Source of the DNA: Aplidium turbinatum
Taxonomy: Eukaryota; Chordata; Ascidiacea; Aplousobranchia; Polyclinidae
Assembly (NCBI GenBank): GCA_918807975.1
Contig: OU964923.1
Coordinates: 23,107,235 to 23,171,234 of the forward strand
DNA length: 64,000 nt
Direction: 5' to 3'
Part shown: positions 21,028 through 31,772 of the stretch, piece by piece
Layout: each line of letters opens with the position of its first letter
How positions within the stretch are numbered: position 1 is the stretch's first letter
Program-made: the position numbers and the translations under genes
Notes under the pieces: generated by a model
What the model saw: only the letters and a program-made list of their open reading frames with translations
Told to the model about the DNA's origin: nothing
Database searches by the model: none

Positions 21028-21252
21028 TGATATAGTTAGTAACGTTAGTTTTGCGTTATGTTATTGCCTAGTGCATTGCACCGAGTCACGTGCACTTGAT
21101 TACGTCGTGCCGCCCTGTGGCTGTGAGTAGTTTGTAAATTACGGCAGCAGGACTTCTTGGTAGCTACACAATGATTTGCCCTTAGTTCATTTTAGCTCTA
21201 CTCGTGTTGAGACCTCTTTTCAATTCCTTTACGTTTACCTACAAGCGTAACA
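21028..21252 (+). repeat. 5' LTR of Gypsy
   Basis: 225 bp, TG...CA, matching the 3' LTR throughout by eye. Confidence 0.95.
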
Positions 21253-21312
21253 GTGGTGTCAGAAGTGAAATAGAATCTACGTTGCAGTTTTCTGAAGTGA
21301 GAAGTTATTGCA

Positions 21313-24300
21313 TTGTCGCAGTGGTTTCTGCACAAATTAGTCATGGAAGAAACAGTCAAAGCAATGCTAGCCACAATGGAGAAACAGCAGGAACAGTTTT
21401 TATCAACGTTAAATGACATTAGTCGAATGCAAACCAACGAATCAGCGCCAAAGTTTGAAAGTCTCAACCAGGATAAGGAAAAATGGAAACAGTATATGCA
21501 AAGGTTCTTGCATCACATGGACATTTACAATGTTGCAACTGATGACAAGAAAAAGGCATGTTTGTTATCCTGGGTTGGACCCGAGACGTATAGCTTGATT
21601 GAGAACCTTTTTGGTGACAAAAACGTACGTGATAAATCGTTCAACCAAATTTCAGATAAGTTAGCATCGTATTTTAAAGAAACTATCCATGTTCAAGCAG
21701 CGCGCCATAGTTTTTACAACTGTAAATTACAAGTGGGTCAGTCTTATAAAGATTGGACAGCAACTTTACTAGGGCTTGCTCAAAATTGTGAGTTTATATG
21801 CAAAAGTGAGCAGTGCAATCATCTCAGCTATGTCGACGAGCAGATTAGAGATGTTATTGTATTAAACACCCCGCACCCTGAAGTCAGGCGTCAATGTTTG
21901 ACGAATTTAAATTTTTCACTTGATGATGTTCTCAACAAAGCTGAAGTTTATATCAGAACTGTGCAAACTGATAACATCCTAAGAGGGGAAGGGACATCAG
22001 ATGAAGCAGTTGTCGTTAATAAGATGTCCGCAACCTATAAGAAGAGAAAGAAACCTTCAGTTGGTTCCACAAATCAAGGTCGCAAGGCGTGGAAGTCATG
22101 TCAGGATTGTTTTTCTAAACATTCTAAGGGTGAATGTCCGTTCAAAAGTTACGTGTGTTACAAGTGCGGAAAAAAGGGGCACATCAAATATGTGTGCCAG
22201 GCAAAAAGGTTACAACACCAGCAGAAAGACCGAGTAGAAACTATAGGCCATGTAAGCAGTTGCAACCAAATTCGAAAGACACCTCCATGGAAGGAAAAGC
22301 GGAACTCAAAAGCTTACCAACGCATCGGAAAGCAAATTTGGATCCGTGCCGAAGTTAACGGCAAACCGTTCACGTGCCAGTGGGACACTGGCTCAACATG
22401 TTCCATGGTTGGATTAGATGGATACCACGAGTTGGGTTCTCCCACGTGCTATCCATCAGAAACCTCACTACATGCTTATGGTGGTAGGCCTTTGCATGTT
22501 AAAGGTCAATGCTTCGTAAATGTTAAAATAGGTTGTCAACTAGAGTCAAGGATGAAGTTAATCGTACTAAATGAAAACAAAGGCACAAACCTAATGGGTC
22601 TAGACTGGAGTGACAGTTTTGGCTTGACCAGTCAGGGTATTTCGGTGTTAGATCAAGTTTCAGACAAGAAAAAACATCTCGTATCTTCACAAGTTCAGCA
22701 TACAGAAGAATCCTTACTAAAGCAGAGGGAAAGGCAAGTTTCAGCTTTAACTTGCAAATTTTTCAGAGTTTTTTCGTCTGATCTTGGGAAATGTGTTAAG
22801 ACAAAAGTTTCTATACACTTAAAACCGGAAGCAAAGCCCGTTTTTTCCAAACCACGACCAATTCCATTTTCCAAAAAGCAAGCTATCAAAGAAGAATTGG
22901 ACAGACTTGTGGAGCGCAACGTTTTGCAGCCAATAAATTATAGCGACTGGGCAGCTCCGATCGTAGCGGTGTCGAAAGCAAATGGAAGTATACGAATTTG
23001 CGGCGATTTCAAGGGACTGAACCAGCAAATACAAGTGGATCAACATCCGTTGCCGACGTTGGACACGTTGCTGGAATCGCTGGGAAAAGGTCAGTACTTT
23101 TCTAAAATTGACTTGTCGGATGCTTACTTGCAATTAGAGCTTGATGACGAAGCAAAAAAACTTTGTGTCATAAACACACCTTTTGGTCTTTTCCAATACA
23201 ATCGTATGTGTTTCGGTGTGGCGTCAAGCCCAGCCCAATTTCAACGTTGCATGGATAAAATGATCTCGGGAATCCCTGGTGTAGCAGCATATCTAGATGA
23301 TATCTTAGTTACGGGACCGACAGAAAAAGATCATTGGAATAACTTAGAGAAGCTTATGGATCGTTTAAGCGAGTATGGGTTTTGTGTTAAAGTACAAAAA
23401 TGTGAATTTTTCAAGGATTTGGTTGAATATCTTGGTCATGTAATCGACAAAGACGGCAAGCGACCGTCGAGCACATCAGTCGAAGCAATAAAACAATTAC
23501 CCCAGCCACAAAACCTTCAAGAACTTCAAGCTTTTTTAGGGAAAATTAACTATTATGGTCGTTTTATAGCAGATCTTCCAGACAAGGCAAAACCTTTAAA
23601 TTCTTTGTTGAAGAAAGGAGCAGTGTTCAGGTGGACACAACATTGCAAACTCGCTTTTCAACAACTGAAGAAGGACGTGATCAATGCAACCACGCTAAGT
23701 CACTACGATGAGAGCAAACCACTCATACTAGCCACCGATGCATCCCAGTACGGAATAGGAGCAGTTTTGATGCAGAAGCACGATGGTGTGGAACGTCCAC
23801 TCGCCCATGCATCGAAAACTTTGAGTGAAACGCAGAAGAGGTACTCACAAATTGAACGAGAAGCGCTCTCTATCATCTATGGAGTAACGAAGTTTCACCA
23901 ATACCTGTACGGTAGGAAGTTTACTTTAATTACGGATCATAAGCCACTAGTTTCGATTTTCTCACCAAAAAAGAATCTACCAGTCCTAACAGCTCAGCGT
24001 CTTCAACGATGGGCTATTACCTTAATGGCATATCAATATGATATTCAGTACAAACCAACTAATCTACATGGTAATGCAGATGGACTGTCTAGATTGCCTA
24101 TGGGGTTAGACAAAACGTTTGACGAAAACGAGGAGAGAGAGAATGCAGAGGTTTCGCATTCTGTAGAGGAAACCATGGACGGTTTACCCTTAACTTCGAA
24201 CGAGCTTAAAACAAAAACGCTTCACGATCCGGTCTTAAAATTAGTTCTGTCGTATATCCAGGACGGTTGGCCTAGAAGATTACCTGACAATGATAAGCTG

Positions 24301-25464
24301 CGCTGCTATGCTTCGTATAAAGACTCGATGTGGGTAGAAAACGATGTAATACTTTTACAACGTGACGGTTTTCCACGAGCAGTAATTCCGCAATGTTTGC
24401 AGGCACAGGTTTTAAAACTCTTGCATGAAGGTCACTGGGGAATCACCCGAACGAAGCAGATGGCACGCAGATACGTATGGTGGCCGGAGTTGAACAAAAG
24501 CATCGAAGAGATGGTGAAGTCGTGCGGACCTTGCAGGCTTGTCGCAAAAGCTCCGGACAAAGAGTACCAAGCATGGCCAAAAACTACAAAGCCGTGGCAG
24601 CGGATTCATCTCGACTATGCTGGACCTTTCTTAGGAAAGATGTGGCTGATTTGCGTTGATGCACACTCAAAATATCCTTACGTTTCTATGCAGAACGTCG
24701 GACAGGCAACTTCTAAAGCAACGATCAGCGCACTTCAACAAATCTTTGCGATAGAAGGCTCTCCGGACACGATTGTTTCAGACAACGGAAGCCAGTTTAC
24801 GTCCGGAGAGTTCAAGACATTTTGCATCAAGTTAGGAATACATCACATCACCTCGCCAGTGTTCCATCCTGCTTCAAATGGAGAAGCGGAACGCTTTGTC
24901 CAGACCTTCAAAAGGGCGATGGAAAAGAACTATGAGGGGGAGGCGAGCAAGCAAGATGCTCACCTCTTAGCAGTCACAACGTACAGAAGCACACCACACC
25001 CATGCCTCGACTGGAAGACTCCAGCCGAAGTTCTTCATGGGCGCCAGCCGAAAACGCTATTGTCCTTGTTCTCGCCAAAGGAAAAGAGTAATTCAAAACA
25101 AGAACCTGCATCTCATAAGCGAAGCTATGAAGAAGGTTCATTAGTTTATGCTCGAAACTATGCATCTGGTTCGAAGTGGCTCCCGGGTACGGTAATTAAA
25201 AGACGGGGACGTGTCCTGTACAACGTACGAACGGAACGAGGCGTTTGGAAGAGACACATAAATCAACTTCAGCCCAGGTTTCAAAACGTTCAAACTGAAA
25301 GTAAAAGTGATTTTTCTGATTCAAGTAAAGTTAAGGTTGCACCAAGTCCAAAGAAAGATTCCGAACCGACCGATACCAATGAACACTCTGGGCATAGTAA
25401 AGCTGTCCCACAGAGACGCTATCCAGTTCAAAACAGACGCAAACCTGATTTTTATCAGGCTTAG
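21313..25464 (+). CDS. Gypsy Gag-Pol polyprotein
   Basis: 1,383 codons in one frame. Order: Gag; CCHC knuckle CYKCGKKGHIKYVC (about residue 280); aspartic protease WDTGSTCSMVG (about 357); reverse transcriptase with YLDDILV (about 660); RNase H LATDASQYGIGAVL (about 805); integrase with zinc-binding HEGHWG and CGPC, catalytic blocks HLDYAGPF, VSDNGSQF and GEAERFVQ; and a basic tail. Gag and Pol are fused without a frame change, as in some Gypsy clades. It belongs to the mobile element and not to the host. Confidence 0.95.
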   Translation: MSQWFLHKLVMEETVKAMLATMEKQQEQFLSTLNDISRMQTNESAPKFESLNQDKEKWKQYMQRFLHHMDIYNVATDDKKKACLLSWVGPETYSLIENLFGDKNVRDKSFNQISDKLASYFKETIHVQAARHSFYNCKLQVGQSYKDWTATLLGLAQNCEFICKSEQCNHLSYVDEQIRDVIVLNTPHPEVRRQCLTNLNFSLDDVLNKAEVYIRTVQTDNILRGEGTSDEAVVVNKMSATYKKRKKPSVGSTNQGRKAWKSCQDCFSKHSKGECPFKSYVCYKCGKKGHIKYVCQAKRLQHQQKDRVETIGHVSSCNQIRKTPPWKEKRNSKAYQRIGKQIWIRAEVNGKPFTCQWDTGSTCSMVGLDGYHELGSPTCYPSETSLHAYGGRPLHVKGQCFVNVKIGCQLESRMKLIVLNENKGTNLMGLDWSDSFGLTSQGISVLDQVSDKKKHLVSSQVQHTEESLLKQRERQVSALTCKFFRVFSSDLGKCVKTKVSIHLKPEAKPVFSKPRPIPFSKKQAIKEELDRLVERNVLQPINYSDWAAPIVAVSKANGSIRICGDFKGLNQQIQVDQHPLPTLDTLLESLGKGQYFSKIDLSDAYLQLELDDEAKKLCVINTPFGLFQYNRMCFGVASSPAQFQRCMDKMISGIPGVAAYLDDILVTGPTEKDHWNNLEKLMDRLSEYGFCVKVQKCEFFKDLVEYLGHVIDKDGKRPSSTSVEAIKQLPQPQNLQELQAFLGKINYYGRFIADLPDKAKPLNSLLKKGAVFRWTQHCKLAFQQLKKDVINATTLSHYDESKPLILATDASQYGIGAVLMQKHDGVERPLAHASKTLSETQKRYSQIEREALSIIYGVTKFHQYLYGRKFTLITDHKPLVSIFSPKKNLPVLTAQRLQRWAITLMAYQYDIQYKPTNLHGNADGLSRLPMGLDKTFDENEERENAEVSHSVEETMDGLPLTSNELKTKTLHDPVLKLVLSYIQDGWPRRLPDNDKLRCYASYKDSMWVENDVILLQRDGFPRAVIPQCLQAQVLKLLHEGHWGITRTKQMARRYVWWPELNKSIEEMVKSCGPCRLVAKAPDKEYQAWPKTTKPWQRIHLDYAGPFLGKMWLICVDAHSKYPYVSMQNVGQATSKATISALQQIFAIEGSPDTIVSDNGSQFTSGEFKTFCIKLGIHHITSPVFHPASNGEAERFVQTFKRAMEKNYEGEASKQDAHLLAVTTYRSTPHPCLDWKTPAEVLHGRQPKTLLSLFSPKEKSNSKQEPASHKRSYEEGSLVYARNYASGSKWLPGTVIKRRGRVLYNVRTERGVWKRHINQLQPRFQNVQTESKSDFSDSSKVKVAPSPKKDSEPTDTNEHSGHSKAVPQRRYPVQNRRKPDFYQA

Positions 25465-25645
25465 TCAATACGTTCGTTAGTCGTATGTGCTTCTGACCCT
25501 AATTGTAATACGACCTTATTGCAGTGATCTGTCAGAAGCACTATATATATTGTGTATGTTAAGTCGTGAATACTTGGTTAGTATCACCCTCCCTTAGCTG
25601 TAATGTTTTATTTCTACTGCTAAGTGTTAATTTATAAGGGAGGAG

Positions 25646-25870
25646 TGATATAGTTAGTAACGTTAGTTTTGCGTTATGTTATTGCCTAGTGCATTGCACC
25701 GAGTCACGTGCACTTGATTACGTCGTGCCGCCCTGTGGCTGTGAGTAGTTTGTAAATTACGGCAGCAGGACTTCTTGGTAGCTACACAATGATTTGCCCT
25801 TAGTTCATTTTAGCTCTACTCGTGTTGAGACCTCTTTTCAATTCCTTTACGTTTACCTACAAGCGTAACA
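25646..25870 (+). repeat. 3' LTR of Gypsy
   Basis: 225 bp; followed by the TSD copy GAATG. Confidence 0.95.
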
Positions 25871-26385
25871 GAATGTAAACTTGCGGAACCCCTAGACTTA
25901 CTGGCGGAACCTTATGGTTCCGCGGAACCCTGGTTGAAAACCACTGACTTAAAGCCTGAACTATATCCGTTTTAATTATCAAGTAGAGACATAGAGAGTA
26001 GAGAATGTGTTAGCTGTGGACAGGGTGGTTCTAGTGAGTTGAACCGGGTGGGCTACATAACGTTTTAATTCCAAAAAAATAATATAGCTAAAATTTCATG
26101 TCTCAAACGTGAGTTAGGAGAAGAATATTTACTACGGGTTAGGAAAAAGATATTTTATCAGCACGTGTTTCCACGTCATAATTTTGATATAAACTGGCAA
26201 AACAAGCTTTGTAATGGAAAAGCGTCACGTGGGGGAGGGGGGTGACAAAAACGTTACGTTGGCGTCACATGGGGGAGGGGGTCAAAAATTCGGAAAAACA
26301 GCGTTACGTAATATTTGAACGCTCCCTTACTTGTGATTGGTCCAATGATTTATTTGTCTTACAAAACTTTTTTAGGTTTAGGACT

Positions 26386-28926
26386 CAGTGCTCTTCAACC
26401 TTTTTGTCAACACGGAACCCCTCATGTACTTTCGCGTTTGTCACGGAACCCCACTAAAAAAAATTTACAAATTACGAATTGCTTGGTCAGAAAATTAAAT
26501 ATTTCGTTATTACACTGTTACACTTCAAAAAATAATTAGACATTTCAAAACATAGACAGTTATTACAAAAGTTATAAAGTCAGACATTTAATGACTCTGT
26601 TGTTGTTGCTTATCTTTTATAAACTTCTTAAATCGTGGTTCAACGTTGCTTAATGCAATTCTCATACACATATCGATACCCTTCAAGCAACTTCTGTTTT
26701 TGTTCTTAATTGTTGTTAAAGCAGAAAATGCTGTTTCACACAAATAGGTATTTGGAAATTGACACAATAGGTTCAATGCTTCCTTTGAAATTTCTGTCCC
26801 TTCTTTGTACAGAAAAATCCAAAAATATTCCTTTCCGTTTTTTTCAAAGATTTCCTCCAAATGAATATCATTGCAGATATCCAGGAGTTCTTCATGTTGT
26901 TGGCAAGGGAAAACGAAAGGATTAACCACCCATTTTCGCAAACGGAAAATCTCAGATTCTTTTTCAGGAAAGTAGCGGTTGAAATTTTTCCTCAATAGCT
27001 TCAAATGCTCCAACACTAATTCCTTTATTTCAGCTGTATCTTCAACTTCGGAGTCCTCACTTAGAAATTCATTCAAAAACCGAAAAGGAGAATAATCATT
27101 TTTTGAAACTTTATTGGCCCAGCAGTCAATTTTTCTTTTAAAGCCATCAATTTGGCCAACTTGGGAAAATATATCTGACCTTTTCCCTTGAAGGCTGGTG
27201 TTGAGTGTGGACAACATATCGAATATTGAAGCCAGATATGCCAGTTTGCAAACCCATTCATGATCAAGAAAATTGGTAGCATATTCATGATTTTTTTCTG
27301 CAAGAAAAACTGATATTTCCTGTCTTAATTTGAACACCCGAGCCAAAACTTTGCCACGAGATAGCCAACGCACCTCTGTATGCAGCAAAAGAGTGACATT
27401 ATCTGACTCCATTTCTTCACATACTTTTTGAGAAACTCTTGCAGATTTGCCTTTACCACCACATTTTATGTAATTCACTGTTTTCACAATTACCGTATAT
27501 CCAAAACCATTTCTAGTTCCGTTTTTCTCTGCTTGTCAGAACTAAGCGGTTTTACAGCCAGAGCTTCACGATGAATAATACAATGTTTTAATACACAGTT
27601 AGTAGCAACTGCCTTGACACGAACACCAACTCCTGAAAAGCGTCCAGTCATCACAGCTGCCCCGTCTGTAGTTAGAGAACAACACTTTTCCCATGGTATT
27701 TCTTTTTCTTTCAAGAATTCGTTGAGCTTACTAAATACTTGTTCAGCAGTTGTGCTCACATCCAAGTCTAGGAAACACAAATATTCGTCAACAATGCTGT
27801 ATGAATCAATATCAGGAATTCTTATATACACAAGCAGTTGTGCTCTACTTCCAATATCAGTTGATTCATCCAGTTGCAGCCCACAACATGGAACATTTTT
27901 GATTTTATATAAAAGTTGTTCCAACAAATCTTCAGCCATATGAAATCCCCTTCTGCTTACAGTGGTATCAGACAGAGGTATGCTTTGTAACTTGCGTTCA
28001 GTTTCCTTGTCAAGGAGCTCCTCTGCTACTATTTGCAACACTGGTTTAATAACTTCCTCGGCTAAAGTAAATGGTTTCTTTGTTTTAAAATATGATGTGA
28101 CAGTCGATGTGAAGTCAACAAGATATCTGGATTGGTTTTCACGGCTCCTAAGAATGACTCTTTTTGCTTGTGCATGCTTCTTTTCATATGTTTAAAAAAT
28201 GAGATAGTCTGTGTCGCGTACGCAGAATGGTTTGTTTGTAAGTGTCTTTGTAATTTAGCCGGGACCATGGCTGAATTAGAAAGTCTGTTACAGCAAATCA
28301 AACATTCGGGCTGAGGAGCTACATTCAAAAGTTGGTCATCCGGGAAAAAGAACCCGTATCTCAAATATGCGTCGTCCCATTTTCTAACCTTGACAATTGA
28401 ATTACATTTGGTCCGCTTCGGCGGAGGTGTCTCTGTTACAACTGAACTACAAGGCTCATTTCAGCCCACACCTTCGCTGTTGCTATTCTTTGGCTTCATA
28501 TAAGAAAATATGCTATTTTGTTTCATCTGGCTTGACTAAACAATAAAAATTTGGTTAAAAACTGTTTTTACTTTATTCTCACAAAGGATCAACAGCAGCT
28601 CAAGTCTTTACTCAGTCTGCTTGTACTTCTGTGATCTGTACACCGGCTACAGCCTATGACTGTGATGCAACAATAACGTTATTGTTAATAGAATAACAAT
28701 GAACAACCAGTGACGCAACAATTATAGCAATGTTTTATTCAGTTGGTGACTGCAGTCAACCCCTCGTTTAACAAACTGGCCTACTTGAAGTGTGAATGCA
28801 GTGCAGTGATGTAAAAAATCGGAATGACGCATCAAAATGCTGAAGCAAGAAATCAATTTCCCTAAATAAAACGAGGAACCCTTGCGGAACCCTTAAAACT
28901 CACGGAACCCCTGTTGAAGAGCACTG
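26386..28926 (-). mobile_element. Autonomous-type hAT transposon, decayed
   Basis: TIR CAGTGCTCTTCAACC (26386) and GGTTGAAGAGCACTG (to 28926). Subterminal CGGAACCCC blocks occur at both ends. Flanks TTTAGGAC and TTTAGGTG agree at 6 of 8 bases. A nearly full-length transposase reads on the minus strand. The right flank runs directly into a truncated SINE copy. Confidence 0.82.
26588..28364 (-). pseudogene. hAT transposase, ZBED5/FAM200-like, two frameshifts
   Basis: Read from 28364 downward. A BED-type zinc-finger part (CLICCNRLSNSAMVPAKLQR then H with TNHS) comes first. The catalytic part follows: LQLDESTDI, CSLTTDGAAVMTG, HCIIHREALA, LHTEVRWLSRGKV, LAYLASIFDMLSTLN. The dimerisation tail is FPNTYLCETAFSALTTIKNKNRS. 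Frame changes occur near 28075 and near 27490; otherwise the three pieces are collinear and cover about 580 codons, close to the family's normal length. It is probably a recently dead copy. Confidence 0.88.
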
Positions 28927-28934
28927 TTTAGGTG

Positions 28935-29060
28935 CCTACCCATTTTACACACTGCTATCCAATCAGCGGCACCTACTGCCACTGGGTGGAATAATCTACA
29001 GACAACATTTTAACAATCGGAAACGTCACTCTGTCCATTTCGGTGACCGGACCTGCGTCA
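28935..29060 (+). mobile_element. SINE family 2, 5'-truncated copy
   Basis: Shares with 34830-34940 the blocks CAATCAGCGGCACCTA, GGTGGAATAAT, CAACATTTTAACAATCGG and TCACTCTGTC. The tRNA-derived head is absent. Confidence 0.75.
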
Positions 29061-29634
29061 GTGATTCAATGCTTCCACAAGTATGCGAATTGCGAAACTG
29101 CCAGAAACAAGGTTGATTTAATTGTGTTCAGACCTTGATAATGTTGACACAGCATTGAGGCAGTGACATCATTAAGCATTAACGTTGTGACAACATTGAG
29201 CGTCCAAGTGCGGTGGTGCGAATTAGTAGGGTTGACCGGTTGAAAACTACGGATAAAAAATAAAAGAGCGTTTTGATCCTGCAGTTACGTTTCTGCTGTA
29301 AATTGTTTTCTTTGTTGAGAGACAGGACCAAACAAAATTTTTTCCAAAGGAAAAGTAGGCTACTGTATTTTAGTTACGATACCAAAATTCTAGCTAGCAT
29401 AAATCAGCGAGGTGCGTCCACTATCAAAATATGAACGTACATTCACGCAGATTTATAGCCAGCATCCTCACAGAATTTATACAGTAGCACACAACAACAA
29501 AAACCATAGCTATAATTCACCAGACTATTTTCTTGCTCAATTTATCAACGAAAGTCAAATTTTCACATGCAGGTCATAAGGAAAATGAGTTCGCTTTTAA
29601 CGGAATAAATATTCATCAGGAAAGTAATCAAAAA
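29061..29634. other. Spacer downstream of UQCR10, nothing recognised
   Basis: No open frame, terminal repeat or tRNA-like head was found. This should include the UQCR10 3' UTR; I saw no clear polyadenylation hexamer on the minus strand. Confidence 0.4.
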
Positions 29635-30854
29635 TTATTCATCTGCATTTTCAGCTGCGGCTTGAAGTTCCAGAAGTTTTGGTTCCAGGTAATTAAATCC
29701 ATTCTGTCAACAAATCAAAATAATAAATCAGTTGACCTGGGCACACTACCTCGGCCTCACTATTTGAATGACTTATTTTCATGCTTTATAAGCTGAAATT
29801 TGGTATAAAATAAGCAAAGGCATGATGATAGATTTAAGATATGTAATATGAATGAAAGATGATCATAAAATTTCTCAGTAGAAACAGCTTTTAATGCATC
29901 AAGACATAAAGGTACATTCACAATAAAAGGGACAGCTGATTCTAAAGTGGCCCAAGTTAAAAAAGTGGATTTGAGATCTTCAAGTTCAAAAATCCATGCC
30001 ACGACAAACATTGCCACTGAAGGTTTGCAATCTTTATTTTAATAAAGGTTGTATGCCCTAATGAAGATTAATAAAGATTGCAAACCTTCAGTGACAACGT
30101 CCACCTCAGCACGAATATCCAAACTCGATTATCTCAAAATCACTGTTTTGACTTGGGCCACTTTAGAATCAGCTGTGCCATTACGGTATGGGTTCGAGGC
30201 GCTATTTTAACTAATCATTGACTTAACAGATTCTTACAAATTAACTTTTTCTTCTTTACATAGTTCATTCATCTATTGATATACCAGTACCTCAAAAATC
30301 ATTCACTACCGGTACCCCATAAAGGCATTCCTATTATTACAATTAAATTAAAAGAAGATTGGGAGCTGGTATACAAGTTCCCCCCCCCCCTGGCAAATCA
30401 TGACAAAGAGGAATTGACCAAAACATGTGGATTGAAGTGTGTGAACAGTAAAGCAAAGGTAAAGTAGTTTCACCCTATATGTTTGGTTGAGTCCTGTCTT
30501 TGTCATTATGAGTTACCAAGGGGGGTGGGGGGGACTTGTATACCAGCTCCGAAGGCTGTTCATGGTGATAAACTTGTAATATACGGTATGTCATTTGTCA
30601 GTTTCACAATGCAAAACACATTTTAATTACTTTTAAAAGTACCATTTCTAAAAAAATAAACTAGACATCACGTACCAGCCCACAAAAATTTCATAAATAA
30701 ATAATACACTTACTCCTTTATTCATTACTTCAAAGAATATGTGTCTTGTGCTTCTGTTAAATACTTGATCAAAAATGAGACCACCAGCAACAATAAAAGC
30801 TATAAAAGTAGAATTCCTTCGAAATATTGGATAAAAATGCCTGAATATTGCCAT
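29635..30854 (-). CDS. UQCR10: Cytochrome b-c1 complex subunit 9 (UQCR10/QCR9-like), two exons
   Basis: Small membrane subunit of respiratory complex III in the mitochondrial inner membrane. Exon 1 (30854-30714, 47 codons) encodes MAIFRHFYPIFRRNSTF, a hydrophobic segment AFIVAGGLIFDQVF, then FEVMNKG; human UQCR10 reads LFRRTSTFALTIIVG...FERAFD...INEG at the same places. A GTAAGT donor follows. A good acceptor (TTTGTTGACAG) at 29704 gives exon 2 (29703-29635, 22 codons plus stop): NGFNYLEPKLLELQ and an acidic end. Total 69 aa against 63 in human. The usual KLWKxIKxKY tail is not recognisable, so exon 2 is an inference from splice signals and phase. A 3' splice site sits three bases before the ATG. 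The intron holds a 108-bp inverted repeat and a MITE. Confidence 0.75.
29931..30178. repeat. Long imperfect palindrome in the UQCR10 intron
   Basis: Arms of about 108 nt (29931-30038 and 30070-30178) around a 31-nt loop. The inner 22 bp (CTGAAGGTTTGCAATCTTTATT) pair perfectly; the outer arm includes AGCTGATTCTAAAGTGGCCC with few mismatches. No TSD was recognised. Confidence 0.85.
30362..30550. mobile_element. 189-bp MITE
   Basis: GGAGCTGGTATACAAG at the left and CTTGTATACCAGCTCC at the right are a perfect 16-bp TIR. Each is followed inward by a C or G run and then a CATGACAAAGA/TCTTTGTCAT pair. No coding content and no clear TSD. Confidence 0.8.
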
Positions 30855-30857
30855 TGC

Positions 30858-31765
30858 CTGAGAGTTGAAGACAAACAGCTAAAGTTTTAGTAGAAAATAT
30901 GTTCCAGTCCCTAAAAACAAACTGGGTTAAACCATCTTAAAAGTAGCATTTGTCAAGAATAGGTTATGGTCATTTAGTCCTCTTTTATTTATATGTACAA
31001 ACAAAATACCAAACATCACCTTACGAAGTAGGCTATGCCTACGTTGACATTAAAGCCATTTCGCAATGATTAAAAGTATGTTCCTCTCCTGCATACCATA
31101 GGCAATAGGCATTCAGACACATTGTCTAATTTTCAGCTCGCCATAAACTTTATTTATTAGCTCTACTCCAATCTCCTTAACCTTGTAAACAAGCATACTT
31201 AGCAACTCAAATGAAGACATCCATTCATAATAGCCTCAAAACCCTAATGAAAAGTTCTGACGACTAAGTTAGCAATGTGACTAATTGGGAAGACCAGCAA
31301 CAAAGCAAAGAATGAAAGAAAAAATATATAATTTTGTCAATTCTTGACCTTGACTACAAAACATACTGTACCATAAAGCTTTTAAAAGTCTGTGAAAATG
31401 TTTCAAATTGCAAGTATGTATGATATGACTACAGTACCGTACATCACTTAATGACACAAGCTATATGAAATATAACAGCTTGCTCATAAACAAGATTGCA
31501 AAACTTCGTAAATAATTGTTTGGGTAGTAGGTAACACTGCATACCTGTGGTTAACAGGCTGTGGTTAACAGGGCCTTGTTTTATTGGCCAAGTGCAATAT
31601 GTATTATATTCACTGAGCATATAAACTTGTTGCAAAAAATATTTAGACTCCTTGAAAGCTTTTTATAACATTTCAACAAAGTTTTTATTATAGAAAAAAA
31701 TCGCATGACAAAAATTCATGTCACTGATGCTCTGATATCTTAACTTTCTTTCAGCAAGACAGCAA
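30858..31765. other. Upstream flank of UQCR10, no element recognised
   Basis: The UQCR10 promoter should lie here. No TATA box or terminal repeats were identified. Confidence 0.4.
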
Positions 31766-31772
31766 ATTGTGA

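Larger units (their letters stand above)
21028..25870 (+). mobile_element. Whole-looking Ty3/Gypsy LTR retrotransposon, young
   Basis: 4,843 bp. LTRs of 225 bp (21028-21252 and 25646-25870) start TGATATAG, end GTAACA and look identical. The TSD is GAATG on both sides. A primer-binding region (TGGTGTCAGAAGTG) follows the 5' LTR and a purine tract (AAGGGAGGAG) precedes the 3' LTR. One long gag-pol frame fills the interior. No break was noticed; the insertion is recent. Confidence 0.95.
20578..25946. mobile_element. hAT MITE carrying the whole Gypsy
   Basis: CAGTGGTTTTCAACC and GGTTGAAAACCACTG form the TIR, and ACTTAAAG is duplicated at 20570-20577 and 25947-25954. GGAACCC motifs sit near both ends. 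Without the Gypsy the element is about 0.5 kb and non-coding. Confidence 0.9.
20138..26326. mobile_element. Harbinger-like MITE split by nested insertions
   Basis: Ends GGGACCGTTCAAATATTACG (left) and CGTAATATTTGAACGCTCCC (right), flanked by the 3-bp duplication TTA. The compact copy at 51789-52058 shows the undivided form: GTTACGTAACGC motifs and G-rich GAGGGGGAGGGGGGG blocks near both ends. Here a hAT MITE carrying a Gypsy fills the middle. Superfamily (Harbinger or ISL2EU-like) is judged from the TSD and terminal sequence only. Confidence 0.78.
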
